A DNA stretch of 64,000 nt from CANKHA01 sp963750965. Lineage in GTDB: Bacteria; Pseudomonadota; Alphaproteobacteria; Rhizobiales; Xanthobacteraceae. The stretch spans positions 186,001 to 250,000 of the forward strand of contig CAVVSK010000014.1 in NCBI GenBank assembly GCA_963750965.1, given 5' to 3'. The notes under the pieces are model-generated. The model worked only from the letters and a program-made list of their open reading frames with translations. It did no database searches and had not been told where the DNA came from. Shown here piece after piece: positions 28,045 through 35,744 of the stretch; positions within the stretch are counted from its first letter, which is position 1; each line of letters starts with the position of its first letter. Both the position numbers and the translations under genes were made by a program.

Positions 28045-28533
28045 CTATGACTGGGGAGCGTTAAGGACCGTCACTGCGCGTCGGTTCTGCGACCAGCAGG
28101 AGATGTCGTCGCAGACCGCGACCGGCCGCTCCTTGCCGTAGGAGATGGTGCGCATGCGCGACGCCTGCACGCCGCGGGCGCTCAGATAATCCCGCACCGT
28201 CTGGGCGCGGCGGGCGCCGAGCGCGATGTTGTATTCGCGCGTGCCGCGCTCGTCGGCATGGCCTTCGACGGTGAAGGCATAACGATTGTATTGCTGCAGC
28301 CACTGCGCCTGCTTATCCAAAGTGGAGCGCGATTGCGGCGTGAGGTCGGTGGAATCGGTCTCGAAGAAAACGCGGTCACCCACGTTCACCACGAAATCCT
28401 GCGGACTGCCGGGGGCCGCCGCGCCGACCGCGCCGGCGATATCCTCGTTCGGCTTGCTGGCGCAGCCCGCCACAGCCAAGGCTGCGATCAAAAAAGCTGC
28501 GAAACGCGCGCGGCCGAAAATACGCATCATCAT
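28045..28533 (-). CDS. pal: Peptidoglycan-associated lipoprotein Pal
   Basis: This is an outer-membrane lipoprotein that binds peptidoglycan and connects to TolB/TolA. The lipobox LAVAGC puts the lipidated Cys at residue 24. The OmpA-like domain follows (about 50-160) with VFFETDSTDLTP, VEGHADERGTREYNIALGARRA and ISYGKERPV, which contain the diaminopimelate-binding Asp and Arg. It has 162 residues. A GGAGG site precedes a run of three Met codons. It lies between tolB and cpoB. Confidence 0.97.
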   Translation of the reverse strand: MMMRIFGRARFAAFLIAALAVAGCASKPNEDIAGAVGAAAPGSPQDFVVNVGDRVFFETDSTDLTPQSRSTLDKQAQWLQQYNRYAFTVEGHADERGTREYNIALGARRAQTVRDYLSARGVQASRMRTISYGKERPVAVCDDISCWSQNRRAVTVLNAPQS

Positions 28534-28725
28534 CCCGGTGCCTCCATTTTGGCGTCGTTGCCGGACCTGCCTCGTCTTAGTAGAACTTGGTTAAACGAAC
28601 GTTCCATCAACCTTGATGAGACCTTGCGATGCTCGTTAAAAGACGTCTGAAGCGGTGAAAGCATTTCTAATGGTTAACCAGACCTGAATGTTGAGAATGC
28701 GGCGGGGCGAGTTTCCAAACCGCGT

Positions 28726-30123
28726 TTACGAGAGCAGCGGCGACCAGGCCGGATCGGAAGCAAAGGAAGGCGTCGGCACGCGTTGCTCGTTGCGGCCGGA
28801 GACGTCTACCGTGAAGAGCGAGGGCCCGCCGCCGCCGCCGCCATCGCGGAAAAACATGATAACCCGGCCATTCGGACAGAAGGTGGGCCCCTCGTTGTGG
28901 AAGCCCTCGGTGAGGATCCGCTCGCCTGAGCCGTCCGGCTTCATGATGCCAATGCCGAATCTGCCGCCCCCGAGCTTGGTGAAGGCTATGTAGTCGCCGC
29001 GCGGCGACCAGACCGGCGTCGAGTAGGACCCTTCACTGAAGCTGATGCGCTGCGCGCCACCACCCTGCGCACCCATCACGTAAATCTGCTGCGAGCCGCC
29101 GCGGTCTGATTCAAAGCAGATGCGCGAGCCGTCCGGCGCGAAGGACGGCGCGGTGTCGATCGCGGGCGTATCGGTCAGGCGCGTGGTTGCCTTCGACCGC
29201 AGGTCCATGATGAACAGGTTGGAATTGCCGCCCTGCTGCAAACTCATGATCACGCGCTGGCCGTCGGGCGAGAAGCGCGGCGAGAAAGTCATGCCGGGAA
29301 AATTCCCAACGATTTCGCGCTGCCCCGTTTCAATGTTGAGCAGATAGACGCGCGGATCGCTGGTCCCGTAGGACATGTAGGTAATTTCCTGCGTCGTCGG
29401 ACTGAAGCGCGGCGTGAGCACGAGATCGTCACCACGGGTGAGATAGCGCACACTCGCGCCGTCCTGATCCATGATCGCGAGCCGCTTGATGCGCTTGTTC
29501 TTCGCGCCGGTCTCGTCGACGAAAACCACGCGGCTGTCGAAATAGCCTTGTTCGCCGGTGATGCGCGAGTAGATCGCGTCGGAAATAATATGGGCAACGC
29601 GCCGCGTATTCTCGGCGGTGGTGTTGTATTGCTGGCCGGTGAGTTGTTGGCCGGCGAACACGTCCCACAGTCGGAAGTCGGCCTTCACGCGTGCCGCCTC
29701 GCGGCGCACGCGGCCGGTCACCAGGGCCTGGGCATTGATCACGCGCCAATCGTCAAAGCGTGGCACGGCGTCGACATTGGTGACTTTCTCGATATAGGCG
29801 GCAGGATCGATCGGAGCGAAGAGCCCGCTGCGTCGCAGGTTATTGGTGATGACCTGGGTTATCTCGGCGGCGACGGCGGTATCTTCGGGCGTGACGGGAA
29901 GGAAGGGCGGGATCGCAATCGGAATCGGCTGGACGTTGCCGCGATTGATATCGATACGAACCTGCGCGCTCGCAGGTTGCGCGGCCAAGCCGCTCACTGT
30001 TGCAGCAGCAGCACCAGCGCCCAGCAGCAGCAGACGGCGACGGTCGATATCCAGCGGCGCGCATTGCGCACGCAGAATGGCATTAGGTTTTTGGTCGCTC
30101 AGCTCACGCCCTCGCCCAGCTCG
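28726..30123 (-). CDS. tolB: Tol-Pal system beta-propeller protein TolB, Tat-type signal
   Basis: This is a periplasmic Tol component that cycles between Pal and TolA, 465 residues. The N-terminal part contains a twin-arginine-like signal (IDRRRLLLLGAGAAA, cleavage near ASA), unlike the Sec signals of enteric TolB. A TolB_N domain (about 60-180) follows, then a WD40-like propeller with repeated SPDGQRV, APDGSRI and SPRGDYIAF blades. ATG 30123 overlaps the tolA end by 20 bp and has GGAAGGA 13-19 bp upstream; about 30 residues precede the Tat motif. Extra leader length makes the exact start uncertain. Confidence 0.95.
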   Translation of the reverse strand, partial: RAGRGRELSDQKPNAILRAQCAPLDIDRRRLLLLGAGAAAATVSGLAAQPASAQVRIDINRGNVQPIPIAIPPFLPVTPEDTAVAAEITQVITNNLRRSGLFAPIDPAAYIEKVTNVDAVPRFDDWRVINAQALVTGRVRREAARVKADFRLWDVFAGQQLTGQQYNTTAENTRRVAHIISDAIYSRITGEQGYFDSRVVFVDETGAKNKRIKRLAIMDQDGASVRYLTRGDDLVLTPRFSPTTQEITYMSYGTSDPRVYLLNIETGQREIVGNFPGMTFSPRFSPDGQRVIMSLQQGGNSNLFIMDLRSKATTRLTDTPAIDTAPSFAPDGSRICFESDRGGSQQIYVMGAQGGGAQRISFSEGSYSTPVWSPRGDYIAFTKLGGGRFGIGIMKPDGSGERILTEGFHNEGPTFCPNGRVIMFFRDGGGGGGPSLFTVDVSGRNEQRVPTPSFASDPAWSPLLS

Positions 30124-31018
30124 CATCGAAACCAATAATAACGTCCTTCCATAGTTCGTATTTTGCCGCGGGCAGGAAATTGTAAGGCGCGCACATCTGA
30201 ATTGCCCGCATCGCGCTTTCCGCCACAACCCGTCCCATCGGCGAATTGTTCGCGCTGAGTACCGTTGGGCTTACGGCCAGTGAACCGTCCTTGCGCAACT
30301 GCATGCGGACATCCACCACGATATTTGCCGCATCGTTGCCAGGTGGCAGATTCCAGCATTGTTGGATTCGCGCCCTTAAGGCATCCATCTCATTTTGGGA
30401 AAGCTGCGATGCGGTCCCGGTTGCTGTGCCGAGTGACGGTGCGCTGTTGAACGTTGCACCCGCCGCCGCCAGCCGAGTCGGATCGCGCTTGTCCAGCAAC
30501 GCCGCGACCTTGCGCGGATCAAATTTCGGCGGCTGCGGCTCGGGCTTTTTCACCGGCTGCGGCTTGGTCTCGGCTTTCTTTTCGGGCTTCTTCGCGTCAT
30601 CCTTTTTCAGCGCTTCGGCGATCGGATCAACCTTCTGCTCCGGCTCTTTCTTGTCGGCGGCCTTGGTTTCGGTCTTCGGCTCCGGCGGCGCAGCAGCAGG
30701 TTTCGGATCGGGCTCTTTCGGCTTCGGCTCGGGCGTGGTTTCCGAAGTGGTCGCGGTGACCTCTTTCTTCTCCACCACTTTGGCGTTGAGATCCTCGACC
30801 GGTTTGGCCTCCGCGATCTTCTCAACCAGCGGTTTCGGCTCTGGCTGGGGCGGCGCCTTGTCGGCGCCCGCTGTTATCTTGGAGAACTCGTCGGCGGAGA
30901 TGATGTCCACCGGCATCGTATCGAGCGGTCTGGTTTCAAGCGGACGCGCGAAGGAGACAAGCGCCCAGACGAGCACGACGCCGTGCCCGATCAGCGATAT
31001 GGTCAATCCCCCCTTCAT
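30104..31018 (-). CDS. tolA: Tol-Pal system protein TolA
   Basis: This is an inner-membrane protein spanning the periplasm to reach TolB and Pal, 304 residues. ATG 31018 starts a single membrane anchor (GLTISLIGHGVVLVWALVSF). A long Lys/Glu/Pro-rich domain (about 55-185) with PEPKPKEPDPKP and KKPEKKAETKPQPVKKPEPQ replaces the helical Ala-rich domain II of enterics. The C-terminal TonB-like domain (about 210-304) includes RIQQCWNLPPGN and AIQMCAPYNFLP. It lies 4 bp after tolR and overlaps tolB. Confidence 0.93.
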   Translation of the reverse strand: MKGGLTISLIGHGVVLVWALVSFARPLETRPLDTMPVDIISADEFSKITAGADKAPPQPEPKPLVEKIAEAKPVEDLNAKVVEKKEVTATTSETTPEPKPKEPDPKPAAAPPEPKTETKAADKKEPEQKVDPIAEALKKDDAKKPEKKAETKPQPVKKPEPQPPKFDPRKVAALLDKRDPTRLAAAGATFNSAPSLGTATGTASQLSQNEMDALRARIQQCWNLPPGNDAANIVVDVRMQLRKDGSLAVSPTVLSANNSPMGRVVAESAMRAIQMCAPYNFLPAAKYELWKDVIIGFDASWARA

Positions 31019-31022
31019 CGCA

Positions 31023-31466
31023 TCACGACCCTTGCTCGACCTCTGTGACCAGCGCAACACGGCGGAAACCGGCAGAGGATAACCGCCCCATCACCCGCAT
31101 CACCGTGCCGTAGTCGACCTTTCGGTCGCCGCGGACATAGATGCGCTCGTCCATTCCGCCGCGGCTTTCCGTGATGGCCTTTAATTTGGCCACCAGTTCG
31201 TCCACCGGAATTTTGCTATCTTGCAGAAACACTTCCCCCTGCAGATTGACCGAAACGGTCAGCGGCTGCTTGTCCTGATCCAGGCTCTTAGCCTGCGATT
31301 GCGGCAAGTCGATGGGCACCCCGACGGTCAACAGCGGGGCGGAAACCATGAAAATAATCAGCAGCACGAGCATCACGTCCACCATCGGGGTGACGTTGAT
31401 CTCGCTCATGATTCCATGACGGCGGCGACGCCGATGGCCGCTCGTCGCAATGCCGTTCATCGCCAT
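31023..31466 (-). CDS. tolR: Tol-Pal system protein TolR
   Basis: This is a proton-channel partner of TolQ with one membrane helix and a periplasmic domain, 147 residues. An Arg/His-rich N-terminus (GHRRRRRHG) precedes EINVTPMVDVMLVLLIIFMV, which contains the essential Asp of the TolR/ExbD channel. IYVRGDRKVDYGTVMRVMG near the C-terminus is typical. The start at 31466 has GGTGAG upstream, 10 bp after tolQ. Confidence 0.96.
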   Translation of the reverse strand: MAMNGIATSGHRRRRRHGIMSEINVTPMVDVMLVLLIIFMVSAPLLTVGVPIDLPQSQAKSLDQDKQPLTVSVNLQGEVFLQDSKIPVDELVAKLKAITESRGGMDERIYVRGDRKVDYGTVMRVMGRLSSAGFRRVALVTEVEQGS

Positions 31467-31476
31467 TGTCTCACCC

Positions 31477-32190
31477 TCACCCGCGCTCGTCGATCTGCCG
31501 CGACAGGATGGCAGCAAATTCGTCGGCAAAGCCCTCCAGCCGTTGCGCCTGTTTATTCACCTCGGAAGAAAACTTGTTGTAGAAAATGGTCGCCGGGATG
31601 GCGGCAACAAGGCCGATCGCGGTCGCGAACAGCGCCTCGGCGATGCCGGGGGCCACTACCGCCAGCGAGGTATTCTTCGAGGCGGCAATCGACTGGAAGC
31701 TGTTCATGATGCCCCAGACCGTGCCGAACAAGCCGACGAAGGGACCGGCCGAGCCGACTGTGGCCAGTACCAGCAGGCGGCGCTCCATGCGCTCGATCTC
31801 GCGCGCGATGGTCACGTCCATCACCTTTTCGATCCGCATCTGCAGACCGGCGAAGGCTCTATTCGGAGTTTCGAAGCTGCGCTTCCATTCCCGCATGGCT
31901 GCGACAAAAAGCGCCGCCATGGAATGCGTCGGTTTGGAAGCGACGGAACGGTAAAGCTCTTCCAGCGACTGGCCAGACCAAAAAGCCTGTTCGAACCGAT
32001 CGGTGGCCCGTCTGGTGCGTGCGAACAGCAGCACTTTGTCGATCGCGATCGCCCAGACCCAAACCGAGCAGATCATCAGCCCGATCATGACCGTCTTCAC
32101 CACCCAATGCGCTTGCCAGAACAGGGTGAACAGTGAGAGGTCCGAAGACGTGAGCGGCAGGGCCGACTGCGCAATGTCGGCAGGATTCAT
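31477..32190 (-). CDS. tolQ: Tol-Pal system protein TolQ
   Basis: This is a three-helix inner-membrane proton-channel subunit of the Tol motor, 237 residues. MotA/TolQ/ExbB features: the first helix around VMIGLMICSVWVWAIAIDKV, then a cytoplasmic loop, RRLLVLATVGSAGPFVGLFG with TVWGIMNSF (helix two), and VAPGIAEALFATAIGLVAAIPA (helix three). An AAAGGA site precedes ATG. It is the first gene of the tolQRAB-pal-cpoB run; the promoter should be in 32191-32480. Confidence 0.97.
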   Translation of the reverse strand: MNPADIAQSALPLTSSDLSLFTLFWQAHWVVKTVMIGLMICSVWVWAIAIDKVLLFARTRRATDRFEQAFWSGQSLEELYRSVASKPTHSMAALFVAAMREWKRSFETPNRAFAGLQMRIEKVMDVTIAREIERMERRLLVLATVGSAGPFVGLFGTVWGIMNSFQSIAASKNTSLAVVAPGIAEALFATAIGLVAAIPATIFYNKFSSEVNKQAQRLEGFADEFAAILSRQIDERG

Positions 32191-32486
32191 AGCTCGTCCT
32201 TTCGGCTACCAGTTCCCTCGGTCGAGCCCCGGCCGGCGGATGGGGGCCTCACTCCAATGGCGGAAGGCGGCATGGCAGCCGACTTTCCGTCAAAACACGC
32301 ACATTTCGCGAAGATCAAAACGTCCACCACCGGCGGCACAGGAAATATCGCCAAAGGTGTCCACAATAGGGCGTCAAACCTCCGCAATCACGCACGCGAT
32401 CAGCCGGTCCACGTCGCCGGATCATGCGCTCTAAACAGCGGCATCTATGGTTAAGGAAGGGTTAGCAGGGGGCTTGCGCGCCAGAA
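32191..32486. other. Leader/promoter region of the tol operon, no gene seen
   Basis: Together with the adjoining terminator this makes a 346-bp gap between tolQ and DUF2852, both on the minus strand. I find no supported coding frame. A near-CtrA motif TTAAGGAAGGGTTAG lies at 32453-32467. A promoter for tolQ must be here, because a terminator closes the upstream transcript, but I cannot place it. Confidence 0.4.
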
Positions 32487-32522
32487 AGAAAAAAGCCCCG
32501 TCTCCGAAGGGACGGGGCTTTT
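32487..32522 (-). terminator. Rho-independent terminator after DUF2852 gene
   Basis: On the minus strand AAAAGCCCCGTCCC-TTCGG-AGACGGGGCTTTTTT forms a strong stem with a UUCG-type loop and a U-run, 14 bp after the DUF2852 stop. It separates this gene from the tol operon. Confidence 0.92.
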
Positions 32523-32536
32523 GGCGCGGGCCAGCT

Positions 32537-32917
32537 TCAGCTCTGCGGAGGGGCGTCCGCAGAACGATTGCGCCGGTCAGCCATGAACTGGTCGAACTCG
32601 GCCTTGTCCTTGGCCATCCGCAGGCGCTCGAGGAACTCACGAAATTCACGCTGCTCGTCCTCGAGCCGGCGCAAGGTTTCTGCGCGATATTCGTCAAAGG
32701 CGCGGTTCCCGCTGGAGGGATGCCACGGTGTGCCCATGTAGCGGCCAGCCTGACCCCAATTGAAGCCTCGGTAATTTCCGCAACCCATGCGTCTGCTCCA
32801 TATCGAGTAGGCAAGGGTCGCAAGACCAAGCGGCCACCAGACAATGAACCCCAGGATGATCAGCGCGATCCAGGCGGGCTTACCCATTTCATCGAGTTTT
32901 GCGGCTACGGTGGTCAT
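32537..32917 (-). CDS. DUF2852 small membrane protein
   Basis: This is a 126-residue protein of the DUF2852 type found mainly in Hyphomicrobiales. One or two membrane segments (PAWIALIILGFIVWWPLGLATLAYSI region, about 14-40) are followed by GNYRGFNWGQAGRYMG and a charged helix (RRLEDEQREFREFLERLR) likely to be a coiled coil. Function is unknown. ATG 32917 is chosen because a perfect palindromic operator lies 18 bp upstream (32935-32953), resembling one at the start of the TetR gene just behind it. The TetR protein probably controls it. Confidence 0.75.
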   Translation of the reverse strand: MTTVAAKLDEMGKPAWIALIILGFIVWWPLGLATLAYSIWSRRMGCGNYRGFNWGQAGRYMGTPWHPSSGNRAFDEYRAETLRRLEDEQREFREFLERLRMAKDKAEFDQFMADRRNRSADAPPQS

Positions 32918-32934
32918 TGGACCCTCACGTGTGA

Positions 32935-32953
32935 ATGTAAATAACATTTACAT
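32935..32953. promoter_or_regulatory. Probable TetR operator upstream of DUF2852
   Basis: ATGTAAAT-AAC-ATTTACAT is a perfect 8-base inverted repeat. It has the same length and ends (ATGT-AA...TTACAT) as a 19-base site at 33658-33676 over the start of the neighbouring TetR gene. Confidence 0.6.
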
Positions 32954-33005
32954 AACTAGCCTCGACCCTAACGGCTGTCAATATGGGCTCCGCGAAAAAT
33001 TTTGC

Positions 33006-33659
33006 TCAAGTCTTGCGTGGCTCGCCGTCAAGAAATCCAAGGCCCCGCAGATAGACCAGTACTCCAGCCTCCAGCAGCTCTTCCGGAGACATGGGAAGGC
33101 TGCGGCGCGCGGCATCGCCTCTGCCGAAGAGCGAGGCAACACCGTGCGAGAGCGCCCAGATGTGCAGGCTCACCATCAAGACCGGCGGCCGGTTCGGCCC
33201 GGGCATGGTGCCAAGCAATTTTTCCGTGGCCGTGCGCAGCATGCCGAAGGCGCGATCGCCAGCTTGCTTGAGCTCGGCGTTGGCTTCGTGCGGGACGCCC
33301 GCTTCGAACATGGCCGAGTAATAGGCCGGCTCGCTGCGCGCAAAGGCGAGGTAAGCCTTGCCCAGCCGATCGAAAGCGGTGAACGGATCCGGACGCCCGT
33401 CATCCCAACTCTTCGCCAGCGCCGTTGCGAACAACTCGAAGCCGCGGCGCGCGACATCCGCCAGCAGTTCATCGCGATCACGAAAATGTCGGTAGGGAGC
33501 CGCCGGACTGACGCCCGCCCAGCGCGCGGCTTCGGCAAAGGTGAATCCCGCGGGACCTTTTTGAGCGATCAGTTCAAGCGCCGCGCGGATCAGGGCCTCT
33601 TTTAAATTGCCGTGGTGATAGCCCCGGGATCCCCTGTCGCCATGTTTGGACCAGCTCAT
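33006..33659 (-). CDS. TetR/AcrR family regulator
   Basis: This is a DNA-binding repressor of 217 residues. It begins with a basic arm (MSWSKHGDRGSRGYHHGNLK), then the TetR helix-turn-helix (ALELIAQKGPAGFTFAEAARWAGVSPAAPYRHFRDR, about 22-55), followed by a C-terminal TetR_C-like domain (AFARSEPAYYSAMFEAG). ATG 33659 is chosen over an in-frame start at 33689. A palindrome covers the start codon, and a matching one precedes DUF2852 downstream. It most likely represses itself and DUF2852. Confidence 0.85.
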   Translation of the reverse strand: MSWSKHGDRGSRGYHHGNLKEALIRAALELIAQKGPAGFTFAEAARWAGVSPAAPYRHFRDRDELLADVARRGFELFATALAKSWDDGRPDPFTAFDRLGKAYLAFARSEPAYYSAMFEAGVPHEANAELKQAGDRAFGMLRTATEKLLGTMPGPNRPPVLMVSLHIWALSHGVASLFGRGDAARRSLPMSPEELLEAGVLVYLRGLGFLDGEPRKT

Positions 33660-34185
33660 GTGAAGAGTTCTTACATGACTCGGTGGCAAGCGTCGACCGG
33701 CCTCCCGTCACTGATCCCGCTCGGGGAGGGTTAGGGTGGGGGTCGCGGCTCCCACGCATGGCCAGCCGCAGCGGCTTCGGGATCGGCTTGGCGCGCCCGC
33801 CGGAAACGAAGGCGACCCGCACGGCGGCTTCGACCAACACCGCGCCGTCGCGCGTGACCTGCTGCTTCAGCAGGATCGAAGCGCCCTTTACCTCTTGCGG
33901 CGAGGTGATGATCTCCAAAAGGTCGCTGAAACCCGCCGGCTTGAAGAAATCGATATGCATCGAGCGGACAACGAAAGAAAAACCGGGCGCCTCGTTTTCA
34001 GTCTGTTCGAACAGCGCCCGCTGATCGGTGCCGAGCAGGCGCAGATAATCGGTGCGGCCGCGCTCCATGAATCGCAGATAACTCGCGTGATAGACGCTGC
34101 CGGAAAAATCCGTGTCCTCGTAATAGACCCGCACCGGCAGGATGTGACGTCCGCTGCGGATCTCGCCGGCGATGGAGTGCTTCAT
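33574..34185 (-). CDS. ybgC: Acyl-CoA thioesterase YbgC (Tol-Pal associated), C-terminally extended
   Basis: This is a hotdog-fold thioesterase linked to the Tol-Pal cluster, acting on acyl-CoA or acyl-ACP in the cytoplasm. The motif YYEDTDFSGSVYHASYLRFM (about 21-40) with ERGRTDYLR is diagnostic. The normal fold ends near residue 144 (PKPLRLAMR). Beyond it are 59 residues encoded by a dispersed repeat (GSRDPHPNPPRAG) and by DNA overlapping the next TetR gene by 86 bp. This tail looks accidental. ATG 34185 overlaps the stop of the preceding GFA gene (ATGA). Confidence 0.9.
   Translation of the reverse strand: MKHSIAGEIRSGRHILPVRVYYEDTDFSGSVYHASYLRFMERGRTDYLRLLGTDQRALFEQTENEAPGFSFVVRSMHIDFFKPAGFSDLLEIITSPQEVKGASILLKQQVTRDGAVLVEAAVRVAFVSGGRAKPIPKPLRLAMRGSRDPHPNPPRAGSVTGGRSTLATESCKNSSHELVQTWRQGIPGLSPRQFKRGPDPRGA
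33656..33678. promoter_or_regulatory. Probable autoregulatory TetR operator at the start codon
   Basis: TCATGT-N11-ACATGA spans the TetR start. Its inner 19 bases (ATGTGAAGAGTTCTTACAT) share 13 positions with the perfect palindrome at 32935-32953, including both ends. Binding here would block translation-start-proximal transcription. Confidence 0.5.
33693..33743. repeat. Dispersed repeat element inside the 3' end of ybgC
   Basis: The stretch with CCGGCCTCCCGTCACTGATC and CCGCTCGGGGAGGG plus a G-rich TTAGGGTGGGGG tail matches a repeat I recognise from Hyphomicrobiales genomes. It contains inverted CCTCCC and GGGGAGG arms. It lies between the ybgC core and the TetR start and is translated as part of YbgC. 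Confidence 0.5.
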
Positions 34186-34559
34186 CGCCACGGCACATCC
34201 TTCTGCATCGACTCTTCCCAGTTCCTGCCGTCGAACGGTTTTGGCTTGATCGCGTTGATGTCGAAGCCGTCGAGACAGCGCGCATTGACGTCAATCTTGT
34301 CCGGGTCCGAGCGCGGCACATAAAAGGGATGAATGCCGCAGTGCTTGCAGAAGGTGTGCTGCGCCACGCCGGTGTTGAAGGTGTAGGTGGTGAGATCGTC
34401 GTTACCGGTGAGCAGTTCAAACTGCTCGCGGGGCACGATCAAGTGCCAGATGCCCTTCTTGGTGCAGACCGAGCAATTGCATTCGGTGATGGTGGCGAGG
34501 TCGGCGGTGACCGAAAAGCGCACGCGCCCGCAATGGCAACCGCCCTGGTAGGTTTGCAT
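34182..34559 (-). CDS. GFA/CENP-V family zinc-binding protein
   Basis: This is a small protein of the glutathione-dependent formaldehyde-activating (GFA) fold, 125 residues. Zinc ligands are visible: GCHCG (near 7-11), CNCSVC (near 28-33) and CKHCG (near 71-75). The family binds two zinc ions and few members have a proved reaction, so a role in formaldehyde detoxification should not be assumed. A GTG three bases upstream is an alternative start. It is coupled to ybgC by a 4-bp overlap. Confidence 0.85.
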   Translation of the reverse strand: MQTYQGGCHCGRVRFSVTADLATITECNCSVCTKKGIWHLIVPREQFELLTGNDDLTTYTFNTGVAQHTFCKHCGIHPFYVPRSDPDKIDVNARCLDGFDINAIKPKPFDGRNWEESMQKDVPWR

Positions 34560-34765
34560 CACAACTCTCGGTTCTTCACCCCGGCCGCACCATGAATGCC
34601 CAAGCGGGAGGGCCGAAACAAGCCATTCTTTGCAAAGTGTCGATCAGAAAACGAGCCGGCGCCAGCTTGCCGCCATAAGGCCGGATAGCTACGCTCGCGC
34701 TCCAGTTGTGGCTCGTCTGGAAATGCTGGCCGCCGGCAAGGCGGGTCAAAAGCGGGAGGGCTGTG

Positions 34766-35719
34766 ATGACAAGATTTCGCACATTGTGTCTCGGCGTTGC
34801 GGCCCTGATTGCTGCGAGCACTTATGCTTCAGCGCAAAACTATCCAAATCAGACGGTCCGCATCGTCGTTCCGTTTACGCCCGGCAGCGCGACAGACATC
34901 CTCGCCCGTATCGTCGGAGAAAAGCTGACGGAACGCTGGGGCCAGCAGGTCGTCATCGACAACCGCCCCGGCGTGGCCGGAACCGCAAGCGCGGCAAAGA
35001 GTGCGCCGGACGGCTACACGCTGATGCTCACGTCGAACGGCCACACGGTGGCCGCGCTGACGAACAAGAATCTTCCGTTCGATCCGGTAAAGGATTTTTC
35101 CGGGATCACCCAGGTCGCTTCGGTGCCGCTGGTGCTGATCGTCAATCCGGGCCTGCCCGCCAAGAACGTGAAAGAATTCATCGATCTCGCCAAGACGAAA
35201 CCGGGCACGCTCAACTTCGCATCTCCCGGTGTCACCAGTACGACATTCATTGCCGGCGCGTTGTTCAAGAAGAACGCCGACATCGATATTGTGCACGTTC
35301 CCTACAAGGGCGCTCCGGAATCGGTGACGGCCGTCATCCGAGGCGACTCGCACATGTATTTCACGCCGAGCAATGTGGGGGCCGAGCTGATTCAGGCGGG
35401 ACAGGTGCGCGCCATCGCGGTGTCGACCGCCAAGCGGCTGGCGAACCTGCCGGATGTGCCCACGGTCGCCGAAGCCGGGGTGCCAAGCTTCGCCTATGAT
35501 TCCTGGTTCGGCTTGATGATGCCGGCCAACGGGCCGCCGGCGGTGGTCGAGAAGATCAACCGCGACGTGGTGCAGATTCTGCAAATGCCGGATGTGCAGG
35601 ACAAGCTTGCGAAACAAGGGGTCGTGCCCGTCTTCAACAAGACGCCGGCGGAATTCGACGCGATCATCAAGCAGGACACGGCCCGGTACACCGAGGTGCT
35701 GAAAGACCTGATCAACTGA
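34766..35719 (+). CDS. Tripartite tricarboxylate transporter (Bug/TctC) family receptor, orphan
   Basis: This is a periplasmic solute receptor, 317 residues. The ATG at 34766 has a GGGAGGG site and starts a Sec signal peptide (TLCLGVAALIAASTYASA). The Bug signature follows: YPNQTVRIVVPFTPGSATDI at the mature N-terminus, VIDNRPGVAGTASA near 75, FASPGVTSTTFIAG near 155 and VPTVAEAGVPSF near 240. No TctA/TctB membrane genes are present, so it is an orphan receptor, common in this group. It is inserted between ruvB and the GFA/ybgC genes. Confidence 0.9.
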   Translation: MTRFRTLCLGVAALIAASTYASAQNYPNQTVRIVVPFTPGSATDILARIVGEKLTERWGQQVVIDNRPGVAGTASAAKSAPDGYTLMLTSNGHTVAALTNKNLPFDPVKDFSGITQVASVPLVLIVNPGLPAKNVKEFIDLAKTKPGTLNFASPGVTSTTFIAGALFKKNADIDIVHVPYKGAPESVTAVIRGDSHMYFTPSNVGAELIQAGQVRAIAVSTAKRLANLPDVPTVAEAGVPSFAYDSWFGLMMPANGPPAVVEKINRDVVQILQMPDVQDKLAKQGVVPVFNKTPAEFDAIIKQDTARYTEVLKDLIN

Positions 35720-35744
35720 TTGTCGCGCGCCGTCGGGGCAGGAC

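Noticed and set aside
33693..33743. Insertion-sequence remnant
   Set aside because: No transposase sequence, terminal repeats or target duplication are seen. The stretch fits a short dispersed palindromic repeat.
34766..35719. Complete TTT transport operon
   Set aside because: Only the receptor is present; the neighbours are ruvB and a GFA gene, with no TctA/TctB membrane proteins.
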